From: an uncultured Clostridia bacterium
Lineage (GTDB): Bacteria; Bacillota; Clostridia; Oscillospirales; Acutalibacteraceae
Length of the DNA stretch: 6,634 nt
Assembly (NCBI GenBank): GCA_937919155.1
Contig: CALFPM010000030.1
Span: 1-6,634, forward strand
Reading direction: 5' to 3'
The first letter of the stretch is position 1. Each line of letters starts with the position of its first letter. Shown piece by piece: positions 1-6,240 of this stretch. The position numbers were made by a program, and so were the translations under genes. Under the pieces are notes generated by a model that worked only from the letters and a program-made list of their open reading frames with translations, was not told the DNA's origin and made no database searches.

Positions 1-402
1 TTATTACCTAAGACAATGGGTTATGATAAATTAAGTAAATTTATTATGAAACGTTGTAAAGAAGAAGGTATTGTTTTAAAAGGTTTAGTCATTGTAGAAG
101 ATTTAGTACATAAAGCTAATAGTGTAAATAATCCAAGTATTGAAAATGTTAAGAATGCTATTGAAACATTACGTGGTGGAAAAGATGTTGTCATGATGGG
201 TATGGCTAATGCTGGTAAATCTACATTAATCAATGGTTTATTAAATAGTCAAACCATTACAACAAGTGCTCATCCAGGGACTACACTTGGATTAATTGAA
301 ATGGATTATGAAGGTTATAAGTTATATGATACACCTGGTTTAAAATCTACAGGTTCTATTTTAACTTATTGTAGTGAGAAAGATTTAAAAACAATTATTA
401 AT
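1..402 (+). CDS. yqeH: Ribosome biogenesis GTPase YqeH, internal fragment (both ends missing)
   Basis: YqeH is a circularly permuted GTPase that binds the 30S subunit during ribosome assembly in the cytoplasm. The frame is open to the window edge and begins with LLPKT, which normally directly follows the G4 motif (NKxD) in YqeH. About 60 residues on comes the P-loop GMANAGKST (nt 199-225, G1), then a TTSAHPGTT segment (G2 and switch I) and DTPG (nt 328-339, G3). G4 preceding G1 is the permuted order typical of this family. The segment ending EKDLKTI matches the family block just after G3; the expected proline-lysine-rich continuation and C-terminal domains are absent. The sequence is AT-rich (13 G/C in the first 60 nt), and 15 of 16 leucines are TTA, which the following glycosidase never uses. 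The N-terminal zinc finger would lie upstream of the window. The source may be a different, AT-richer Firmicute or Tenericute. The ATG at position 16 is internal, not a start. Confidence 0.85.
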
Positions 403-412
403 GAACTTGCAA
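397..412. other. Fusion junction between yqeH and glycosidase sequence
   Basis: Within one open frame, YqeH similarity ends at about DLKTI (to about nt 396) and glycosidase-type sequence begins around ELATDIL (from about nt 403). Leucine codons switch from nearly all TTA to CTT, CTC and TTG at this point. No repeat, transposon end or attachment site is visible. The exact base cannot be fixed by eye. Confidence 0.75.
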
Positions 413-870
413 CCGACATTCTCGAAAGAATCATTTTTGACGGTACGTTGCAGGATATTCAACCCTATTTTATGCATTATATGTTGTGTGCTTTGCGTAA
501 GCATAATCTTTTCGATAAATACGGTATGAAGATTTTGATGCGTTGGGCAGATGTTGTGAACGAATGTGATAAGGGTCTTAAAGAAGGCTGGATTGCCCCT
601 GAAGAAAGTTATTCGTTTGATCATTCACATGCATGGGGAGGAACCCCCGCTTATCAGATGCCTTCGGCTATAACGGGAATTGAAATACTTGAGCCGGGAA
701 TGAAGAAGCTTAAATTCAATCCGAATCTTTACGATCTTGATTATGCCGAAATAAATATTCCGACTCAATTCGGAATGATATATTTCAGATGTGAAAAAGG
801 TAAAGATACGGTGATAAATGCTCCAAAATGCATAAAAATATTGATAGGTGATAATTATGAGAATACTTGA
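403..870 (+). CDS. Alpha-L-rhamnosidase-like (GH78-type) glycosidase, C-terminal fragment
   Basis: About 155 residues of a six-hairpin (alpha/alpha)6 glycosidase, ending at the TGA at 868-870. It resembles the end of GH78 alpha-L-rhamnosidases, which release rhamnose from plant glycans and glycosides. Visible hallmarks are the helical stretch DIQPYFMHYM, a tryptophan-rich segment around MRWADVVNECD, SHAWGGTPAYQ, a PSAITGIEILEPG block, and a closing beta-domain block with NPNLYDLDYAEI and IPTQFG. In the family the SHAW/P-Y and 'G-PG-K' blocks mark the catalytic barrel end and the following C-terminal beta-sandwich. Full enzymes are usually 700-1000 residues, so at least three quarters, including most of the active site, is missing. 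The upstream sequence in the same frame is YqeH, so this is not the native N-terminus. The stop overlaps the pepD start by 14 nt, which suggests an operon. Assignment to GH78 rather than a sister six-hairpin family is likely but not certain. Confidence 0.7.
   Translation, partial: ELATDILERIIFDGTLQDIQPYFMHYMLCALRKHNLFDKYGMKILMRWADVVNECDKGLKEGWIAPEESYSFDHSHAWGGTPAYQMPSAITGIEILEPGMKKLKFNPNLYDLDYAEINIPTQFGMIYFRCEKGKDTVINAPKCIKILIGDNYENT
846..859 (+). promoter_or_regulatory. Ribosome binding site and start of pepD
   Basis: AGGTGA (846-851) sits 5 nt before the ATG at 857-859. This favours ATG 857 over the in-frame GTG at 848, which lies inside the Shine-Dalgarno. The start lies within the last codons of the preceding glycosidase, an arrangement typical of translational coupling. 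Confidence 0.65.
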
Positions 871-2281
871 AGGACTTAAGCCTGAAAAAGTGTTTTATTA
901 TTTCGAAGAAATTTCAGCAATTCCCCGCGGTTCGGGAAAAACCGATGAAGTAAGGGATTACTGTGCTGCATTTGCAAAGGCAAGGGGACTGGAATATGTA
1001 ACAGATGATGCAGGCAATATAATTATTTTCAAACCTGCTTGCGGTAAAGACGGCGATCCGATTATAATTCAGGGACATCTCGATATGGTCTGGGAAAAAG
1101 ATGATACCTGCCGCATAGATTTTGAAAAAGACGGCCTTGAGCTTTTGGTTGACGGCGATTATATCGGCGCAAGAGGTACTACACTCGGCGCGGATGACGG
1201 CATTGCTGTTGCAATGGGTCTTGCATTGCTTGACTCAGATGACATTGTTCATCCTCCTCTTGAAATTGTGTTTACGGCTGATGAAGAGGTGGGTATGACA
1301 GGCGCAACGGGTCTGGACTGCTCTGTGCTCAAAGGTAAGCGTATGATTAACCTTGATTCCGAAGAAGACGGTGTTATGTGGGTGAGTTGTGCAGGCGGTG
1401 TCCGTGCGGATTTCAATCTGAAAGTTGACTATGTACCAAATAAACTAAATTGTTATGAAGTTGCAGTTTCAGGTCTTCACGGTGGTCATTCGGGTGCGGA
1501 AATTCACAACGGCTATGCAAATGCAAACAAAGTTCTCGGCAGAGTTCTTGATTTGATTGGCAGCAAAACCGATTATCTGCTGTGCAGTATCGGCGGCGGC
1601 GCAATGGATAATGCAATCACCCGTGATTCAAAGTGTGTTGTTGCCTCTGAAGCCGATATCTGTTCAATTGTTGCGGAAATCTATTCGGAAATTGCAGATG
1701 ACTACAGGAAAGCAGACCCCGACATAAAAATTTCCGCTTCATCTTGCGATAAAGCGGAAAAAACTATGAGTTCGGAGTCTTCGGAATCGGTTGTCGGATT
1801 GCTTAACGCTCTGCCCAGCGGCGTTATTGCGATGAGTAAGGAGATTGAGGGATTTGTTGAAACCTCTCTTAATCTCGGCGTGCTGAAAACAGTCGGCAAC
1901 GCAGTTTCATACAGCTTTGCGGTCAGAAGCGGTGTTGATGCCGAAAGAGAAAAGCTTTGTGACAGACTCAGAGAAATTGCTTGTGAATATGATGCAAAAA
2001 TCAGTTTCAGAACTCCTTATCCTGCCTGGGAATTCAAAGACGGCTCAGAACTTCAGGAGATAATGAAGAAGATTTATTTCGGCATCAACGGCAAAGAACT
2101 TGTTGTAACAGGTATTCACGCAGGTCTTGAATGCGGCATGTTCTGCGGCAAAATCAAAGGACTTGACTGTGTTTCTCTCGGGCCTGAAATGCACGGGATT
2201 CACACTCCTGCAGAGCGTCTGAGCATTTCTTCCTGCGAAAAGCTCTGGAATTTCCTGCTTGAAGTTTTGAAAACACTTTGA
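857..2281 (+). CDS. pepD: Aminoacyl-histidine dipeptidase (M20 family, PepD-type)
   Basis: A 474-residue cytosolic metallopeptidase of family M20 that cleaves Xaa-His dipeptides such as carnosine and, in this family, a wider range of dipeptides. The expected di-zinc site is complete. GHLDM gives His74 and Asp76, LGADDG the bridging Asp113, TADEEVG the catalytic Glu143 plus Glu144, INLDSEEDG the ligand Asp167, and HGIHTP the ligand His449. The family blocks GLHGGHSGAEIH (about 206-217, in the lid/dimerisation domain) and GIHAGLECG (about 419-427) are also present. Length is close to the usual 480-500 residues, so the gene looks intact. The start is ATG 857, with AGGTGA 5 nt upstream; a GTG at 848 would add three residues. 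It follows the glycosidase with a 14-nt overlap, suggesting cotranscription. It is convergent with the flippase, whose frame overlaps the last 128 nt, including the His449 codon. No terminator with a T-run follows. Confidence 0.93.
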   Translation: MRILEGLKPEKVFYYFEEISAIPRGSGKTDEVRDYCAAFAKARGLEYVTDDAGNIIIFKPACGKDGDPIIIQGHLDMVWEKDDTCRIDFEKDGLELLVDGDYIGARGTTLGADDGIAVAMGLALLDSDDIVHPPLEIVFTADEEVGMTGATGLDCSVLKGKRMINLDSEEDGVMWVSCAGGVRADFNLKVDYVPNKLNCYEVAVSGLHGGHSGAEIHNGYANANKVLGRVLDLIGSKTDYLLCSIGGGAMDNAITRDSKCVVASEADICSIVAEIYSEIADDYRKADPDIKISASSCDKAEKTMSSESSESVVGLLNALPSGVIAMSKEIEGFVETSLNLGVLKTVGNAVSYSFAVRSGVDAEREKLCDRLREIACEYDAKISFRTPYPAWEFKDGSELQEIMKKIYFGINGKELVVTGIHAGLECGMFCGKIKGLDCVSLGPEMHGIHTPAERLSISSCEKLWNFLLEVLKTL

Positions 2282-3572
2282 TTTCGCAGATTTTTATCAA
2301 TCTGCCGAAGCTCAGATAAAAATTAATTATTTCGCTGACGTAAAGAACGAAAATGTAACCTTTGACCGAATATTTCGGCAACAGGAGATATACAAGGGCA
2401 ACGCAGAGAGCAGAATCGATGATGTTATAACGCATTGAACTTATCTGCTGGTCAAGTCCTTTCAGCATTCCGTCAGTAATCATATCCGTATACATTACGG
2501 GAACAAGCGGTGAGAGTATTCTTATATACATCACCGCTTCATTTGTTTTATAGACGATTTTTGATATGGCAGGTGCAAAAAAAGCCATAAATACTGCGCA
2601 TACAATCGAAAACTCAAGTGATTTTTTCAAACCTTCACTGACTGCCGAATTAATTTTTTCTTTTTCTTTTCTTTCGTTCATTGCGGCAAGCTCAGGCACA
2701 ATCAACGCGGAAAAAGATGATAAAATTGCACCCGGAAAAAGCAATACGGGTAATGCCAGGCCGTGAATGTTTCCGTATGCCGCAAGTGCCGCATCGCTTC
2801 TTTCGCCTGATTTTCTGAATCCCTTTGGAATCAGCAGATGCTCGATGGTGAGGAGTATACTTCTGGCACAAGTGCCCGCGGCATCAGGAAGGGCAACACG
2901 GAGCATTTTGCCTGTTTCAAGCATAGGTTTTGAAGTTGTCTGTGTCATTGTTTTCTTTTTCAGAACAGATGACAAAGCAAATGAAAATATTTCGGCAGCG
3001 GTCATGCCCGTTACAATGGCTATGCACGAAAAAAGCGTTGAATTCACGGGTTGCACGCACAGAATAGTTACAGTTACCATTATTTTGAAAATTTGTTCAA
3101 GCATTTGAACTGTTGAATATTGCGGTATTTTCTCAACGGCAGTGAAGTACCCGCCCAATGCTGAGGACATTGAAATAAAAGGCAGACTCAGAGAAAGTAT
3201 GCGCAAAGGCAAGGCCGTCTGAGTGTCAGATATCCAACGGATGCTGATAAAGTCTGAAAAAGTGAAAAGCAAAAATCCGATTAAAGAACCGCATATTCCC
3301 GCATATGTAACGCACATTGCAATTGATTTGCTCATGTCGTTCTTTTTGAGTGTGTTTATCTCAACGGCTACTCTTGTAGTTGCGAGGCGTATCCCTGCAG
3401 TTGAAAAGGTGGTTGCAAGGGAATAAACCGTCATAACGAGCTGAAAAAGTCCCATTCCGCTTGAACCGATTCTGGATGTAAGATACGCATTGAAGCCTAC
3501 TCCTCCCGCCCTCATAATAAGATTTACGGCTGTCATTATTGCGGTGTGTTTTATCATTTTGTTTTTTTGCAT
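2154..3572 (-). CDS. SpoVB/MurJ-like MOP-superfamily flippase (polysaccharide export type)
   Basis: A 472-residue integral membrane protein of the MOP (MVF/MATE-related) superfamily. Such proteins flip lipid-linked sugars across the membrane in peptidoglycan, spore-cortex or exopolysaccharide synthesis. The N-terminus has the SpoVB-like block GMGLFQLVMTVYSLATTFST and a nearby GIRLATTR; near residues 370-386 is GLDQQISSMRYNIIDS, also typical of SpoVB-like proteins. About twelve hydrophobic segments can be counted, at roughly 11-33, 40-62, 84-107, 119-145, 161-176, 179-200, 224-248, 271-295, 317-339, 344-366, 382-398 and 403-427. The start ATG (3572-3570) has a strong Shine-Dalgarno, GAAAGGAG, 5 nt upstream. 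An open extension of 78 codons further upstream is rejected. The last 42 residues (431-472), basic and non-membrane, lie antisense to the end of pepD. The substrate cannot be told from sequence; a sporulation role is possible but no sporulation gene is nearby. Confidence 0.87.
   Translation of the reverse strand: MQKNKMIKHTAIMTAVNLIMRAGGVGFNAYLTSRIGSSGMGLFQLVMTVYSLATTFSTAGIRLATTRVAVEINTLKKNDMSKSIAMCVTYAGICGSLIGFLLFTFSDFISIRWISDTQTALPLRILSLSLPFISMSSALGGYFTAVEKIPQYSTVQMLEQIFKIMVTVTILCVQPVNSTLFSCIAIVTGMTAAEIFSFALSSVLKKKTMTQTTSKPMLETGKMLRVALPDAAGTCARSILLTIEHLLIPKGFRKSGERSDAALAAYGNIHGLALPVLLFPGAILSSFSALIVPELAAMNERKEKEKINSAVSEGLKKSLEFSIVCAVFMAFFAPAISKIVYKTNEAVMYIRILSPLVPVMYTDMITDGMLKGLDQQISSMRYNIIDSALCVALVYLLLPKYSVKGYIFVLYVSEIINFYLSFGRLIKICEIKVFSKLQAGNSRAFRRKKCSDALQECESRAFQAREKHSQVL
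2286..2305. repeat. Short inverted repeat after pepD (weak hairpin)
   Basis: GCAGATT (2286-2292) and AATCTGC (2299-2305) form a perfect 7-bp stem with a 6-nt loop, 5 nt after the pepD stop. Neither strand has a T-run directly after it, so it is not a standard intrinsic terminator. It also falls within the flippase reading frame. It may still slow transcription or protect the pepD mRNA 3' end. Confidence 0.4.
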
Positions 3573-3577
3573 ATTTT

Positions 3578-3585
3578 CTCCTTTC
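3578..3585 (-). promoter_or_regulatory. Ribosome binding site of the flippase
   Basis: On the minus strand GAAAGGAG (3585 to 3578) stands 5 nt before the ATG at 3572. It is the strongest Shine-Dalgarno in the window and fixes the start codon. I found no convincing -35/-10 pair upstream; any promoter would have to lie inside the hydrolase remnant. Confidence 0.8.
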
Positions 3586-3605
3586 ACTGTTGAAAAAAGA
3601 AACTG

Positions 3606-3941
3606 ATGTGCTGTAATTGGCAAAGAAAGGGTAGCGATAATTATTACGCTTGCGATTGTCTTACGGGTGACAGAGAAACGAAAATCCGCCGTGATATCAA
3701 GGGTATGATGGTCGGACAGCCGAGTCTCACTTTTGAAGATATATCTGCAATCAAAGTTCCTGTTCTTAACATTTACGGCGAGCACGATATGATTCAGCAC
3801 TGGCATTCGAAGAAAATAACCAAGTCAATAGAGGGTGCAGATGAGCTTATGATTATCGGCGGCGGTCACAGCACCTGCTTTGAATTTACGGACACTGTAA
3901 TCAACCCTGCATTGCTTGATTTTTATGGAATTGGCTCATAA
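3606..3941 (+). pseudogene. Alpha/beta hydrolase remnant, C-terminal half only
   Basis: This 111-codon frame ends in sequence typical of the last third of an alpha/beta-fold hydrolase. VPVLNIYGEHDMI carries the acid of the triad (Asp61) at the end of a core strand, and IIGGGHSTCFE carries the catalytic histidine (His88). A final helix, NPALLDFYG, precedes the TAA at 3939-3941. The nucleophile elbow (GxSxG), oxyanion region and first five strands are missing; families of this kind are usually 240-300 residues. The first 25 or so codons do not look like hydrolase and may be chance coding. No good Shine-Dalgarno precedes ATG 3606, 3705 or 3708. The remnant abuts the divergent flippase start (33 nt between the two start codons) and ends 7 nt before the valS promoter. 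It is most likely a decayed gene cut at its 5' side by a past deletion or rearrangement. A third assembly join near 3600-3690 is an alternative. Substrate unknown. Confidence 0.55.
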
Positions 3942-3948
3942 AATTATA

Positions 3949-3977
3949 TTGACAATATCTGCCCGATATGATAAAAT
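3949..3977 (+). promoter_or_regulatory. Sigma-A type promoter of the valS T-box leader
   Basis: A perfect -35 box TTGACA (3949-3954), 17 nt of spacing, and the -10 box TAAAAT (3972-3977). Transcription would start near 3984, a little upstream of Stem I of the T-box. It begins 7 nt after the stop of the hydrolase remnant, so valS has its own transcription unit. Confidence 0.85.
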
Positions 3978-3996
3978 ATCAAAAACTTAATATAAA

Positions 3997-4261
3997 GGTT
4001 TTGACGGGGAGGGCAGCATAAATGCGCTCCAAAGAGAGTCGGCGGATGGTGAAAAGCCGATGTGCGGCAGATGCCTGTTGTAGCCCCTGAACCGAAAGGA
4101 AGAACGCACTTTGTGTTATTAGACCCTTTCCGTGATTGCTGCGTTAATGCATAGGGCTTGTCAGAGCCCAAAGAGTGGCGTGTATACGCAATTTGAGTGG
4201 TACCGCGGGTATAAATTATTGCTCGTCTCATTGATTTAATTATCTGTGAGACGGGTTTTTT
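3997..4261 (+). ncRNA. T-box riboswitch leader, valine-specific, controlling valS
   Basis: T-box leaders bind a specific tRNA and allow read-through only when it is uncharged. The T-box core is GAGTGGTACCGCGGG (4195-4209). Stem I shows GGTT/AACC at its base (3997-4000 with 4090-4093), GGGC/GCCC (4011-4014 with 4083-4086), the AG-rich bulge AAAGAGAG (4031-4038), and a distal hairpin TCGGC/GCCGA (4039-4043 with 4056-4060) whose loop holds GGATGGTG. The specifier strand reads GTTGTA (4077-4082), two successive valine codons, so the amino acid is clear although the exact register is not. GAAAGG (4094-4099) pairs with CCTTTC (4125-4130), while AACGCA (4103-4108) pairs with TGCGTT (4140-4145). These helices interleave as in the Stem IIA/B pseudoknot. 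A Stem III-like hairpin, GGGCT/AGCCC, lies at 4154-4169. The antiterminator pairs TGAG (4194-4197) with CTCA (4227-4230) around the TGGTACC bulge. The next gene, valS, agrees with the specifier. Confidence 0.95.
4222..4261 (+). terminator. Intrinsic terminator of the valS T-box
   Basis: CTCGTCTCA (4222-4230) pairs with TGAGACGGG (4247-4255) over 9 bp with one G-T wobble and a 16-nt loop, followed by six T (4256-4261). Its left arm contains the CTCA used by the antiterminator, so the two folds exclude each other. This is the expected switch: termination with charged tRNA-Val, read-through into valS with uncharged tRNA-Val. Confidence 0.93.
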
Positions 4262-4292
4262 CGTTTCACAAACAAGAAAGGATTGATTTGAA

Positions 4293-6233
4293 ATGGCAAA
4301 AGAACTTGCCAAGCAGTATGATCCCAAAAACGTTGAGGATCGTATTTATGACTTCTGGCTCAAAGGAAAGTATTTCCATGCCAAGGTAGAAAACGACAAA
4401 ACACCTTACACAATCGTTATTCCTCCTCCCAATATCACAGGTCAGCTTCACATGGGTCATGCCCTTGACAATACTCTGCAGGATATCCTTGTCCGTTGGA
4501 GAAGAATGCAGGGTTATGATGCACTCTGGCTTCCCGGCACTGACCACGCATCAATTGCAACAGAGGCAAAGATTGTTGAAGCAATGGCAAAAGAAGGAAT
4601 CACAAAGGATGATCTCGGCAGAGAAGGTTTCCTTGTTCGTGCGTGGGACTGGAAAGAAAAGTACGGCGGACGTATTATTGAACAGCTTAAGAAAATGGGT
4701 TCATCCTGTGACTGGGACAGAGAGCGCTTCACTCTTGATGAAGGCTGCAGCAGAGCTGTTCGTGAAGTTTTCGTAAGACTTTACGAAAAAGACCTTATAT
4801 ACAGAGGCAACAGAATGGTTAACTGGTGCCCTTACTGTGAAACATCAATTTCGGATGCCGAGGTTGAATACGAAGAGCAGGACGGTAATTTCTGGCATCT
4901 TCTTTACACTGTTAAGGAAACAGGCGAAAAGCTTGAACTTGCAACAACCAGACCCGAAACAATGCTCGGTGATACAGCAGTTGCCATCAATGCAGAAGAC
5001 GAAAGATACGCTCATCTTCACGGATGTCACGTAATTCTTCCTCTTCTTAACAAGGAAATTCCCATTGTTTGTGACGAACATGCAGATATGACTAAGGGTA
5101 CAGGTGTTGTTAAAATTACACCTGCTCATGACCCCAACGACTTTGAAGTTGGCAAACGCCATAATCTTCCGATGGTCAGAACATTCACATATGACGGTTT
5201 TATGACAGGTGCGGCTGATAAGGCTCAGTATGATGAACTTGTTGCAAGCGGCAAGGCAGCTGCAGACGAGCCCGAAGTTCTTGATTGCGGTAAGTATGCA
5301 GGTATGTCAACAATGGATGCAAGAAAAGCTATCCTTGCTGACCTTGAAGCAGGCGGATTTATCAAAGAAATCGAGCCCCGTGCTCACGAAGTAGGCACAT
5401 GCTATCGTTGCCACACAACAATTGAACCTATGGTTTCAAAGCAGTGGTTCGTTCGCATGGAACCCCTTGCAAAGCCTGCTATTGAGGCTGTTGAAAAAGG
5501 TGAAACAGTATTTGTTCCCGAAAGATTCACAAAGAACTATATGAACTGGATGCGCGGCACCCGTGACTGGTGTATTTCTCGTCAGCTTTGGTGGGGTCAC
5601 AGAATTCCCGCTTGGTACTGTGCAGACTGTGGTGCAACAATGGTTTCAAAGACCGATGTTGATACCTGTCCTCATTGCTCAAGCAAGAACCTCAATCAGG
5701 ACGAAGATACACTCGACACCTGGTTCTCATCGGCACTCTGGCCCTTCTCAACTCTCGGTTGGCCCGATGAAACAGAAGACCTTAAGCATTATTATCCCAC
5801 AAGCACACTTGTTACAGGCTATGATATTATCGGTTTCTGGGTCAGCCGTATGATATTCTCAGCACTTGAGTATACAGGCCAGGTTCCGTTCGATACAGTT
5901 CTTATTCACGGTCTTGTCAGAGATGCTCAGGGCAGAAAGATGTCAAAATCACTCGGCAACGGCATTGATCCTCTTGAGATTATTGACTCTTACGGTGCAG
6001 ATGCTCTCAGACTTACTCTTGCAACAGGTAACAGCCCCGGAAACGATATGAGATTCTCCGATGAAAAAGTGAGTGCAAGCCGTAACTTTGCAAACAAGCT
6101 CTGGAATGCATCAAGATTTATCCTTATGAATATTGGTGACGATGAAATTCCCTGTAATCTTCCCGAAGAGCTTGCTCTTGAAGATAAGTGGATTGTAAGC
6201 CTTGTCAACAAACTTGCAAAGGATGTTACAGAC
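4293..6233 (+). CDS. valS: Valyl-tRNA synthetase, N-terminal 647 residues (truncated by fusion)
   Basis: Class Ia synthetase that charges tRNA-Val in the cytosol and edits mischarged threonine. The catalytic fold is complete: PPPNITG leads into HMGH (53-56), then GTDH (82-85) and KMSKS (549-553). The CP1 editing domain shows TTRPET (218-223) and PAHDPNDFEVG with His279-Asp280. Cysteine pairs at 179/182, 370/373, 443/446 and 459/462 are zinc-knuckle-like. The start ATG 4293 has AAAGGA (4277-4282) 10 nt upstream and lies 31 nt after the T-box terminator. Codon use is strongly biased: all leucines but one are CTT or CTC, as expected for a highly expressed gene. The family continues after EDKWI...LAKDVTD through the rest of the anticodon-binding domain and a C-terminal coiled-coil arm to about 880 residues. 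Here the sequence instead changes family after about nt 6233. As written, the product would lack most of its tRNA anticodon-binding part and probably be inactive. Confidence 0.95.
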
Positions 6234-6240
6234 CTTAAAG
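6226..6240. other. Fusion junction between valS and phage-like sequence
   Basis: Synthetase sequence is normal up to LAKDVTD (ending at 6233). From LKGEIARVEAQ onward nothing matches the ValRS anticodon-binding domain. The frame stays open. Leucine codons go from CTT/CTC with one CTG in valS to 9 of 14 as CTG, TTG, CTA or TTA after the join. No repeat or attachment site is seen. Confidence 0.75.

Noticed and set aside
848..856. GTG start for pepD three codons upstream
   Set aside because: The GTG lies within the AGGTGA Shine-Dalgarno, so ATG 857 is better spaced.
16..870. A genuine bifunctional GTPase-glycosidase enzyme
   Set aside because: Both parts are truncated at the join, their codon use differs, and no biological link between the families is known.
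2286..2305. Bidirectional terminator between pepD and the flippase
   Set aside because: The 7-bp hairpin has no T-run on either strand and lies in flippase coding sequence, so it is listed only as an inverted repeat.
2566..3426. Several plus-strand open frames inside the flippase region
   Set aside because: They are antisense shadows of a well-supported membrane protein, without ribosome binding sites or recognisable domains.
3632..3648. AT-rich GATAATTATTAC as a -10 region for the flippase
   Set aside because: No matching -35 box at proper spacing on the minus strand; too weak to call.
3573..3806. An N-terminal extension of 78 codons on the flippase, with a hydrophobic signal-like stretch (about KTIASVIIIATLSLPITA)
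   Set aside because: The strong GAAAGGAG at 3585-3578 fixes the start at 3572. Family similarity begins there, and the extension is antisense to real hydrolase sequence.
3944..4547. Two minus-strand open frames across the T-box leader and the start of valS
   Set aside because: They are antisense to a structured leader and a conserved coding region and show no recognisable protein features.
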